Source of the DNA: Tessaracoccus antarcticus
Lineage (GTDB): Bacteria > Actinomycetota > Actinomycetes > Propionibacteriales > Propionibacteriaceae
Direction of reading: 5' to 3'
Assembly (NCBI RefSeq): GCF_003688855.1
Contig: NZ_REFW01000002.1
Coordinates: 744,001 to 808,000 of the forward strand
DNA length: 64,000 nt
Positions 29,560 to 37,082 of the stretch are shown here, piece by piece (position 1 is the stretch's first letter; every line of letters starts with the position of its first letter). A model generated the notes under the pieces. The model was not told the DNA's origin. It did not search any database and saw nothing but the letters and a program-made list of their open reading frames with translations. The position numbers and the translations under genes are program-made.

Positions 29560-30775
29560 TCCCTCGCGTCCCCGTACGGCAACCGCCACCCTGCGGTCCA
29601 TGCAGGTGGGGCAGCATGTGATCGCGGTGGTTCTGGCGGTGGTCGGCGCGGCGAGGGCCTTCGCGGGGAATCCTGCCGGGGCCCCGGTCGTCGCGGCAGC
29701 CGCCATCCTGCTCTGGTACGGAGCCGGCGTGGTGCTGTCCCGCCGCTTCGACGGGCCCGTCGCGGCCCGATGGTGGCTCGTGGGCCTCACTGCACTCTGG
29801 GCGGTCGCCGTCGTGGTGGTGTCGCCGGAGTTCGTCTGGTTCGCGTTCGTGCTCTGGTTGCTCTCCGGCCACCTCCTCACACGTTGGTCCTCCGTCGCCT
29901 TCGCCCTGCTCGTGTTCGGAGTCGTGGTGGTGGCCAATGTGGATCCCTCGGGCACCACCACCTACGCCGCTCTCTTCGGCCCCCTGATCGGTGGAGTGTT
30001 CGCACTCGGGGTCTCTCGTGGTTACCTCGAACTGCGCCGCGACGCGCGTGAGCGCGAGCACCTGGTGGAGTCGTTGACGCTGGCGCAGGCCGAAATGGCG
30101 GGGCTGCAGGAGGAACTGGCGCACACCCAGCGGCATTCCGGTGCGATCGCGGAGAGGACGCGCCTGTCCCGCGACATCCACGACACCATCGCCCAGGGCT
30201 TGTCCTCCATCCGGCTGCTCGCCCGGGCAGAACTGGACCGGGACGGCAGCGGGGACGCGGGCCGCACACTGGCGCAGGTGGAGGCGCTCGCGGGCGACAA
30301 CCTCGCCGACGTGCGCCGCATCGTCGCCGAGCTGACACCCTCAGAGCTGGAGGACAACGCGTTGGCGGCTGCACTCGCCCGCATGCTGGAGCGTTTTGCG
30401 GCGGAGACCGGCATCGAGACGGACCTCCGCGTGGACGACACACTTCCCACGCTCGCGACCGCCCATGAGGTCGCACTGTTGCGCACCGCACAGTCCGCCC
30501 TGGCCAACGCACGGCAGCACGCGGGCGCCGGCCGTGTGGTGGTGAGTCTGTTGGACGGCGGCGACAGCGTGCGTCTCGACGTCGTCGACGACGGCCACGG
30601 CTTCGATGTTGGCGCATGGACCAACGAGCCGTCCTCCCCCGGGTCCAGTTACGGACTGAGGTTCATGCGTTCCCGGCTGCGGGAGCAGGGCGGCGGCCTG
30701 GACATCGAGAGCAGTCCCGGTGACGGCACCGCACTGTCTGCGCACCTGCCCATCTCCACGGCGAGGGGAAGCTGA
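29531..30775 (+). CDS. NarL-type sensor histidine kinase (HisKA_3)
   Basis: A 414-residue membrane sensor kinase. The N-terminal ~150 residues hold five or six hydrophobic helices with almost no external loop, so it probably senses the membrane. A coiled-coil linker precedes the HisKA_3 dimerisation helix LSRDIHDTIAQGLSSI, with the phospho-acceptor at H217. The HATPase domain contains SALANARQHAGAGRV (N box) and VVDDGHGFDV (G1). The ATG at 29531 follows GGGGGAAG and overlaps the MMPL stop. The response regulator starts 1 bp after its stop. The trio resembles stress modules in which the exporter's cargo or drug is sensed in the membrane. Confidence 0.92.
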   Translation: MKRNPSSWVDPSRPRTATATLRSMQVGQHVIAVVLAVVGAARAFAGNPAGAPVVAAAAILLWYGAGVVLSRRFDGPVAARWWLVGLTALWAVAVVVVSPEFVWFAFVLWLLSGHLLTRWSSVAFALLVFGVVVVANVDPSGTTTYAALFGPLIGGVFALGVSRGYLELRRDAREREHLVESLTLAQAEMAGLQEELAHTQRHSGAIAERTRLSRDIHDTIAQGLSSIRLLARAELDRDGSGDAGRTLAQVEALAGDNLADVRRIVAELTPSELEDNALAAALARMLERFAAETGIETDLRVDDTLPTLATAHEVALLRTAQSALANARQHAGAGRVVVSLLDGGDSVRLDVVDDGHGFDVGAWTNEPSSPGSSYGLRFMRSRLREQGGGLDIESSPGDGTALSAHLPISTARGS

Positions 30776-30776
30776 C

Positions 30777-31409
30777 GTGGCCGTGGGTGTCCTGCTCGTC
30801 GATGACCATCCCGTGGTGCGCACGGGCCTCCGCGCCGTCATCGGGTCGCGTCCCGGCGTCGAAATCCTCGGGGAGGCCGCCACCGGGGAGGAGGCCGTCG
30901 TCCTGGCGGGGCACCTCCGCCCCGACGTGGTGTTGTGCGACCTGCGGCTGGGTGACGGCATGGACGGGGTGGCCACCACGTCGGCGCTCAGGGCGCTGTG
31001 CCCGGCACCGGCCGTCATCATCCTCACCACATTTGACCGTGACGTCGACATCCTGCGGGCCATCGAGGCCGGGGCAGCCGGATACCTCTTGAAGGACGTG
31101 TCCCCCGACACCATCGTTGATGCCATCTCGGCGGCGGCCCGCGGCGACATGGTTCTGGCCCCAGAGCTCGCCACCCGCGTCATGCGTGGGATGCGCAACC
31201 CTGCCCCTCGTCTGACGCAGCGGGAACTGGAGGTGCTGCACCACCTCGCCACGGGATCGTCCAACAGAGAGATTGCCAGGGCGTTGTTCGTCAGTGAGGC
31301 CACCATCAAGAGCCACCTCGTGCACATTTTCACCAAACTCGACGTGGACAGCCGCGCCCGCGCCATCCATGTGGCCAGGGAGACGGGCATCCTTCGCCCC
31401 GGGCACTGA
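30777..31409 (+). CDS. NarL/FixJ-family response regulator
   Basis: A 210-residue regulator with an N-terminal receiver domain (acidic pair D9-D10 in LLVDDHPVVR, phospho-acceptor D55 in VVLCDLRLG, K in GYLLKDV) and a C-terminal LuxR-type HTH. The HTH contains LTQRELEVLHHLATGSSNREI and ATIKSHLVHIFTKLDV. It is the partner of the kinase whose stop lies 1 bp upstream. The GTG start at 30777 has GAGGGGAAG a few bases before it. It probably activates the MMPL operon, but no binding site could be recognised. It converges on the malic enzyme gene with a 19-bp gap. Confidence 0.93.
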   Translation: MAVGVLLVDDHPVVRTGLRAVIGSRPGVEILGEAATGEEAVVLAGHLRPDVVLCDLRLGDGMDGVATTSALRALCPAPAVIILTTFDRDVDILRAIEAGAAGYLLKDVSPDTIVDAISAAARGDMVLAPELATRVMRGMRNPAPRLTQRELEVLHHLATGSSNREIARALFVSEATIKSHLVHIFTKLDVDSRARAIHVARETGILRPGH

Positions 31410-31428
31410 CGTCTGTGCGTGGTCCCGA

Positions 31429-33156
31429 TCAGACCGGGATCACCGGGTGGTAGGCGCTCACCCACATGGCGTCGGTGATGCGCTGCTCCAGGTGTTGGTC
31501 TGCGGGCACGTCCGCAAGTCCCTCCACCGTGGCCTGCTGGGCCACCGCGCGCGCGACCACGATCGAGGTGGTGCGCAGCTCGATCATCTGCGGCAGCAGA
31601 GATGCGCCGCGGCTTGTCGTGTCCACCTGTCCTGCCACCGCCTGTGCCGCCGCCAGCAGCATGCCGTCGGTGAGGCGTCGCGCACGGGAGACGATCACGC
31701 CGAGCCCGAGACCGGGGAAGATCAGGGCATTGTTGACCTGTGCGATGTCGTAGGTGGTGCCCTCCAGGCTGACGGGACGAAAAGGGCTGCCGGAGGCCAC
31801 CAACGCCCGACCTTTGGTCCAGGCCAGGAGGTCCGCCGGAAACGCCTCGGCAAGGCTCGTCGGGTTGGACATCGGCATGATGATGGGCCGCTCCACGTGT
31901 GCGGCCATCTCGGACACGATCGCTTCAGTGAACACCTGCGGTCGCCCGGACGTGCCGATCAGCACTGTGGGATGGACCCGCCTCACCACCTCCGCGAGGC
32001 TGATGCCACCGAGTCGCTCATCGGTGGCCCAGTGCGAGACCTCCGCCGCCGGGCGTGCGTAGGGCGACTGGAAGTCACGCAGATCGCTGCGATCATCGAC
32101 GAGCAACCCGTGCCGGCCAATGCACCAGAACCGGCGTGTCGCCTCCTCGTGGGTCAGGCCGGCCACGCACATCGCGTCGCGCAACTGGTCGGCGATGCCG
32201 ATCCCAGCCGTCCCGGACCCATGAACGATCACGCGATGGTCCTGCAGTGGGACGCCGCTGATCTGACTGCCTGAGAGCACTGCGGCCAGACTGACGGCGC
32301 CGGTGCCCTGCATGTCGTCGTTGAACGTGAGGATCCTGGAGCGGTAGCGCTCCAGGACACGGCGGGCGTTGCTGGTGCCGAGGTCCTCCCAGTGCAGCAG
32401 CGCATCGGGAAACAGTGCGCCAGTGGTCGTGACGTAGCGGTCGATGAACGCGTCGTAGGCGTCGCGACCAACACGCTCGTGTGAGACCCCGAGGTAGAGC
32501 GGATCGTCGAGGAGTTCCTGCCGGTTGGTGCCCACGTCGAGCATCACCGCCAGGGTCCGCGCCGGATTGATGCCCGCCGCCGCCGTGTAGACGTTGAGTT
32601 TCCCGACGGCAATCTCGATGCCGCCCACGCCCCAGTCGCCGATGCCCAGAATGCCTTCGGCGTCCGTGGCGATGATCAGGTCGATGTCCCGCGAGCCCTG
32701 CGTCGCTGCCAGCAGGGCCTGCTCCATCGTGTCGACATCGGCGATGGAGAGGTACACCCCGTGTGGCCGCCGGTATTCGTGGCTGTAGCGCTGGATGGCC
32801 TCCCCCACCGTCGGTGTGTAGACGATGGGCAGGAACTCCGACAGGTGATCACTGAGAAGCCGGTAGTACAGCACCTCGTTGCGGTCGCGCAACGCGGTGA
32901 GGAACACGTTCTTCGCCAGGTCGGTGGGCTGTTCGAGGTAGAGCAGGTAAGCCCTGTGAGCCTGCTCGTCGATGGTCAGGACACGTGAGGGCAGCAGTCC
33001 TATGAGCCCCAGATCCTCGCGCTCCTGCACGGTGAAACCGGTGCCTTTGTTGATGCGGGGTTCGCTGAGGACGGCGCGCCCCCGCAACGTCGACTCCCAG
33101 ACCTGCTTGAGAGGATTCCACCGGGTTGCGCTCTGCATCTGCTCTGATGTGGCCAC
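31429..33156 (-). CDS. NAD-type malic enzyme, large form
   Basis: A protein of about 575 residues in the long malic-enzyme family (E. coli MaeA/SfcA, plant and animal type), which decarboxylates malate to pyruvate with NAD(P)+. Visible motifs are LPIVYTPTVGEA and IATDAEGILGIGDWG (substrate and metal region), FNDDMQGTGAVSLA (metal ligand Asp pair), the Rossmann motif VHGSGTAGIGIADQL and SNPTSLAEAFPADL. The length agrees with MaeA and rules out the short MaeB type. The GTG at 33156 is chosen over a longer frame; an ATG lies 18 bp further in. It follows the alpha/beta hydrolase gene after 62 bp. Confidence 0.93.
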   Translation of the reverse strand: MATSEQMQSATRWNPLKQVWESTLRGRAVLSEPRINKGTGFTVQEREDLGLIGLLPSRVLTIDEQAHRAYLLYLEQPTDLAKNVFLTALRDRNEVLYYRLLSDHLSEFLPIVYTPTVGEAIQRYSHEYRRPHGVYLSIADVDTMEQALLAATQGSRDIDLIIATDAEGILGIGDWGVGGIEIAVGKLNVYTAAAGINPARTLAVMLDVGTNRQELLDDPLYLGVSHERVGRDAYDAFIDRYVTTTGALFPDALLHWEDLGTSNARRVLERYRSRILTFNDDMQGTGAVSLAAVLSGSQISGVPLQDHRVIVHGSGTAGIGIADQLRDAMCVAGLTHEEATRRFWCIGRHGLLVDDRSDLRDFQSPYARPAAEVSHWATDERLGGISLAEVVRRVHPTVLIGTSGRPQVFTEAIVSEMAAHVERPIIMPMSNPTSLAEAFPADLLAWTKGRALVASGSPFRPVSLEGTTYDIAQVNNALIFPGLGLGVIVSRARRLTDGMLLAAAQAVAGQVDTTSRGASLLPQMIELRTTSIVVARAVAQQATVEGLADVPADQHLEQRITDAMWVSAYHPVIPV

Positions 33157-33218
33157 CTTGACCAACCTATCAGCGCACCTCGCGGCACCTACGGGCGCAC
33201 GGTCGTTGGGCCAACCGG

Positions 33219-33905
33219 CTACTGCTGGAGGGCTGCCCGGGCGATGATCCCGGCCAACTCCTGCGGCCTGGTGACCATGGGCCAATGCCCGGAATCAATG
33301 TCCACGAGCGTCACATGCCTGGTTCTGGTCAGCTCCGGGACCTGACCGGCGTCGATCCATTCCTGGGCGTCGGAGGGTGAGTACTCGGGGCACACCACAG
33401 TGACGGGCACGTCGAACCTTCGGTCGTCGGAGAGGGAGACCACCCCATGACAGACGCCTTCCGGCACTGCCACGGCGTTGTCCTCGATGCTGCGGCGCGC
33501 CTCATCGTCGAGATCGGCGGAGTCGGCTCCAGCGAATGGTTCCCATCCGGGGAAGGGCATCTGGCCGTCGACCAGGGGAAAGAAGTTGGCGTAGGGCTTC
33601 CCGTCCTCCACCGGCATGCCCCCGATCATGACCACACCCACCACGGAATCGGGACGGGCATCGGCCACGATCCAGGCGAGCGCCGAGGCGGCCGAGTGCC
33701 CCACGACCAGAACGGGGGCGCTGGCGGCGTCAATGGTGGCCACGACGGCGTCCACCTGGTCGCGCAGGGTCGCGTCGGCCCTGCCGTCGCCCTGCCCCGG
33801 CAGGGTCACGGCCTGCACCCGGTGGCCGGCGCGGGTCAGTTCACTTTCCACATCGGACCATGCGTCGCCGCGGAGCCACAGGCCCGGTATCAGGATGATG
33901 TCCAT
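33219..33905 (-). CDS. Alpha/beta hydrolase
   Basis: A 228-residue cytoplasmic alpha/beta hydrolase. The oxyanion segment is LIPGLWLRG near the N-terminus, the nucleophile S71 lies in VVGHSAASA, and the catalytic histidine is H207 in DSGHWPM; the acid is probably in VVCPEYSPSD. Close relatives act on small esters or amides, and no substrate can be named. It lies between the LLM flavoprotein gene and the malic enzyme gene on the same strand, with gaps of about 60 bp, so cotranscription is possible but not shown. Confidence 0.88.
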   Translation of the reverse strand: MDIILIPGLWLRGDAWSDVESELTRAGHRVQAVTLPGQGDGRADATLRDQVDAVVATIDAASAPVLVVGHSAASALAWIVADARPDSVVGVVMIGGMPVEDGKPYANFFPLVDGQMPFPGWEPFAGADSADLDDEARRSIEDNAVAVPEGVCHGVVSLSDDRRFDVPVTVVCPEYSPSDAQEWIDAGQVPELTRTRHVTLVDIDSGHWPMVTRPQELAGIIARAALQQ

Positions 33906-33961
33906 GTGGCGACGCTATACCGACACCGGCCCAGCAGACCTGGAAGACGGTCGGTCAGGAC

Positions 33962-34978
33962 TCAGCGCCACCCGAGCCCCGGAGCGACATGGCGGATGAT
34001 GTTGTCCAGCACCTGGGCGTTGTAGTCCACGCCGAGCTGGTTCGGCAGAGTCAGCAGCAGGGTGTCGGCCGCCGCGATGGCCTCGTCCTCCGCCAGTTCC
34101 CGGACCAATTGGTCCGGCTCCCCGGCGTAGGACTTGCCGAAGCGGGCGGCACCCCCGTCGAGGTGGCCCACCTGGTCATGGCTGCCCGCTTCGCCCCCGA
34201 AGTAGGCGCGATCCAGGGCGCTGACAATCGGGAAGATGCTGCGGCTCACGGAGACACGGGGCTCGTGGGTGTGTCCAGCAACCTTCCAGGCGTCGCGAAA
34301 CATCTGAATCTGTTCGGCCTGCAGTTGGTGGAACGGCACCCCCGTGTCCTCGGTGAGCAGTGTCGAGCTCATGAGGTTCATGCCCTGCTGAGCGGTCCAC
34401 TCGGCTGTCGCTCGCGATCCGGCACCCCACCAGATCCGCTCCCGCAGCCCCGGGGAATGCGGCTCCAGGCGCAGCAGGCCGGGTGGGTTCGGGAACATGG
34501 GGCGCGGGTTGGGCGCCGCGAAGCCCCTGCCCTCGAGCTGCTCCAGGAAAATCTTCGTGTGGGTACGGGCCATGGCGGCGTGGTCGCCGTCGGCGGGTTC
34601 GTGGCCGAAGTGGCGGAACCCGTCGATCACCTGTTCGGGCGATCCCCGGCTGATCCCCAACTGCAACCTTCCACCGGAGATCAGGTCGGCGGCGCCTGCC
34701 TCCTCCGTCATGTAGAGGGGGTTCTCGTAGCGCATGTCGATCACCCCGGTGCCGATCTCGATGCGACTCGTCCGGGCACCGACGGCGGCGAGCAGCGGGA
34801 ACGGCGACGCCAACTGTCGCGCAAAGTGGTGCACCCGGAAGTAGGCGCCGTCGGCCCCCACCTCCTCCGCGGCCACGGCGAGGTCAATGGACTGCAACAG
34901 CGCGTCGGACGCGCTCCGCACCTGGGACTGTGGTGAAGGGCTCCAGTGGCCGAAGGACAGAAAACCGATCTTCTTCAT
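33962..34978 (-). CDS. LLM-class flavin-dependent oxidoreductase (luciferase-like)
   Basis: A 338-residue bacterial luciferase-fold enzyme that uses FMN or F420. Family features are the KKIGFLSFGHW start, ADGAYFRVHHFARQLASPFPL, the ARTSRIEIGTGVIDMRYENPL block and LISGGRLQLGISRGSPEQV. No signal peptide. The ATG at 34978 begins at the first conserved residues but lacks a clear ribosome binding site; the frame is open to 35035. The hairpin that ends the preceding secreted hydrolase gene overlaps that extension, which favours the shorter start. The substrate is unknown. Confidence 0.9.
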   Translation of the reverse strand: MKKIGFLSFGHWSPSPQSQVRSASDALLQSIDLAVAAEEVGADGAYFRVHHFARQLASPFPLLAAVGARTSRIEIGTGVIDMRYENPLYMTEEAGAADLISGGRLQLGISRGSPEQVIDGFRHFGHEPADGDHAAMARTHTKIFLEQLEGRGFAAPNPRPMFPNPPGLLRLEPHSPGLRERIWWGAGSRATAEWTAQQGMNLMSSTLLTEDTGVPFHQLQAEQIQMFRDAWKVAGHTHEPRVSVSRSIFPIVSALDRAYFGGEAGSHDQVGHLDGGAARFGKSYAGEPDQLVRELAEDEAIAAADTLLLTLPNQLGVDYNAQVLDNIIRHVAPGLGWR

Positions 34979-35021
34979 GTCAGGCACAACGAATCCGGAC
35001 GCCAACTTCTTCCCGACGCAA

Positions 35022-35060
35022 CGAGGTCCGCACACCCCTCGCAGGAGAGTGCGGACCTCG
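35022..35060 (-). terminator. Intrinsic terminator of the secreted hydrolase gene
   Basis: A perfect 12-bp stem (35022-35033 with 35049-35060, CGAGGTCCGCAC) with a 15-nt loop lies 34 bp beyond the hydrolase stop. There is no long T-run. Confidence 0.75.
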
Positions 35061-35094
35061 ACGTGTGTTCGGTCACCAGCCGGCAGGCTGGGCG

Positions 35095-36867
35095 TCAGGG
35101 GATGTCGGACTGCTTGGCCTCCTTGATCAGTGCTTCACCGTCGGACCTGGTGATGAAGCGCTGGCTCACCAACGACTCGGTGTCCTTCCTGACCTTCTTC
35201 ACGTAGTCGTTGTGGCTCGGGTACAGGCCAGCCAGTGCTGACGCTGAGAAGGGGACCTCGTGACCTGCAATGAAGCAGAACGATGCACCCGTTGATGTGC
35301 CGAACCAGGTGCTGGTGGGCACATCCAGGTACGGGGACCGGAGACCCCCAAGCACGTTGCCGAACTGGTCCGTCACCGGCGCGCCGTTGACCACCACGAT
35401 GGGTGAGCCATGTGGTGGGGCTATGTCCTTGCGCACCCACTCGTCAAGGTTGCGCAGGATGGCGTCGAAGAAGATGTGGCTCGGGAACCGACTTCTCGGT
35501 CCCTCGTTGCAGGACATGGGCGGCACTGGCTGGCCCGCCCTGATGATGTCCGCCGGCTGGGCCGCGTAGTTGAGCTCGTCCGGCGTGGCGTGTCCAGCCC
35601 CGGCCATCTCGTACTGCCTGTACCTGTCGATGGGTGCATCGCTGTCGGGGCGGCGTCCGGCGATGCCGATGAGGTAGTCGGACTGTGACATCACGTGCAT
35701 GATCGGAACGCCCACGCCGGAGAACTGGTAGCGCGGGTCCGTCACGGGGGGCACCGTGGCGCACTGGTTGATGGGTACGTTGCCGACGAACGCCCCGGCG
35801 GCCACGGCAACGATGTAGCCGTCGTAGATGGGCTTGCCGGGTGAACTCTCCGCGAGGGGCCGGATCCCGTTGATGTAGTCGTACATGTAGCCGCCGGTCT
35901 GCGAGTACCCGAAGCCGTAGACCTCCTCGGTGCGGTGCTTGGCGCCGTACCTGACGGGGTTGCGGGCGTCCGTGCTGCGTACCAGCTGGCCCACCTGGCT
36001 GATGATGTCCCAGGCCAGTCCATTTTCGGAGGCCCGGTCATCGGTGCCTGTCACCTGACAGTTCAGAGGGTCGTCGAGGCTGAGCGGGTTGGCCATTGCA
36101 AGGGACCCGTAGCGACCGGGATCAAACTTCTTCAGAGCCACGATGGAGACGGGCTTGACGGTCACACCCACCCACACGTCCCCGTTCTCCACCATCTGGC
36201 GATTCATCATGGCCCAGCCGATGTTGAGGTCGAACAGGTTGGAGGGGTTCATGGGCTCCACCACGACGTTGCCACTGAAATCACGGCCGTTGATGGGTTT
36301 CCGCACGAGGATGCGGGTGGTGTAGGGGGCATCCGTTGTGCGCACCACAGCTGGTCCGGGTGCGGGCCAGTCATACACGTCTGCGGCACCGCTGATGATG
36401 TACTCCTCCTCCACGTAGCCCTTCTTCTGGAGGTTCTCGGGTACCCCTTGGAACTTGGCCGCCCCGAACGGATGCGACTTCTTGGTGGAGGCCAGGGGGC
36501 CGACGACTTTCGGGATGGCGACGACAGTTGGTTCACCGGGGTTGGCCGTCGGATCCGGCGACGGTGTGACAGTGGGAGTCTGCGACGGCGACGTGGAGGC
36601 CACGACGGTTGCGGACGGCGCGGCACTCACACTGGCGGATGCGGATGCGGATGCGGATGCGGATGGCGACATGGTCACGGGCGCGGTGGGGCGCACGTCG
36701 ACTTCAGTGGAACGCGAGACGCTGGGGGAGGGAGTCGACTCCACGGCAACGGCTGTCGGAACGACGACGCCCGCAGCAAGGACTGCGACGCTGACGGCTG
36801 TGAGCACGCGGCGGAACCGGGGACGGGTTCCGGGCTCTGCCCTGCGGAGTGATGATGAAACGCGCAT
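35095..36867 (-). CDS. Secreted alpha/beta hydrolase-domain protein with Ser/Ala/Thr-rich linker
   Basis: A 590-residue exported protein. A basic N-terminus and hydrophobic segment (VLTAVSVAVLAAGVVVPTAVA) form the signal peptide. Residues ~45-115 are a low-complexity Ser/Ala/Thr/Pro linker that includes an (Ser-Ala)-type repeat encoded by a tandem hexanucleotide. The rest matches the large alpha/beta hydrolase-domain family (Abhydrolase_10), with the nucleophile S322 in GFGYSQTGGYMYDY and a candidate His in AGAGHATP. AGAGGAAG precedes the ATG. The linker suggests a stalk spanning the wall. The substrate is unknown; an esterase or lipase activity would be the first guess. Confidence 0.83.
   Translation of the reverse strand: MRVSSSLRRAEPGTRPRFRRVLTAVSVAVLAAGVVVPTAVAVESTPSPSVSRSTEVDVRPTAPVTMSPSASASASASASVSAAPSATVVASTSPSQTPTVTPSPDPTANPGEPTVVAIPKVVGPLASTKKSHPFGAAKFQGVPENLQKKGYVEEEYIISGAADVYDWPAPGPAVVRTTDAPYTTRILVRKPINGRDFSGNVVVEPMNPSNLFDLNIGWAMMNRQMVENGDVWVGVTVKPVSIVALKKFDPGRYGSLAMANPLSLDDPLNCQVTGTDDRASENGLAWDIISQVGQLVRSTDARNPVRYGAKHRTEEVYGFGYSQTGGYMYDYINGIRPLAESSPGKPIYDGYIVAVAAGAFVGNVPINQCATVPPVTDPRYQFSGVGVPIMHVMSQSDYLIGIAGRRPDSDAPIDRYRQYEMAGAGHATPDELNYAAQPADIIRAGQPVPPMSCNEGPRSRFPSHIFFDAILRNLDEWVRKDIAPPHGSPIVVVNGAPVTDQFGNVLGGLRSPYLDVPTSTWFGTSTGASFCFIAGHEVPFSASALAGLYPSHNDYVKKVRKDTESLVSQRFITRSDGEALIKEAKQSDIP
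36635..36664. repeat. Tandem hexanucleotide, five copies of GCGGAT
   Basis: Five perfect copies lie head to tail within the linker of the secreted hydrolase; read on the minus strand they encode alternating Ser and Ala. A change of copy number would keep the frame and alter only the linker length. Confidence 0.9.
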
Positions 36868-37043
36868 GAAGCACTTCCTCTTCGTTGAGGCGGTTGGGAA
36901 GCACAGTTCAATTCACGCCGTGTCAACATGTCAAGGGATGTGTGCTGGCTCAACTCCAAAGTCACTCAACCAGTTACCCCGTGGAGATGCGGGCGCACCA
37001 CGTTCGCGTGGGCATGGCCTGAGCATCCGCTGCCCCGGGCCAA

Positions 37044-37075
37044 CCGTGGTGAACGGGGTGCGCCGTTCACCACGG
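37044..37075 (-). terminator. Terminator after the aconitase gene
   Basis: A perfect 13-bp stem (37044-37056 with 37063-37075) closes a 6-nt loop, 8 bp beyond the acnA stop. It also separates acnA from the promoter region of the secreted hydrolase gene (36868-37043). Confidence 0.8.
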
Positions 37076-37082
37076 GAGCCAG

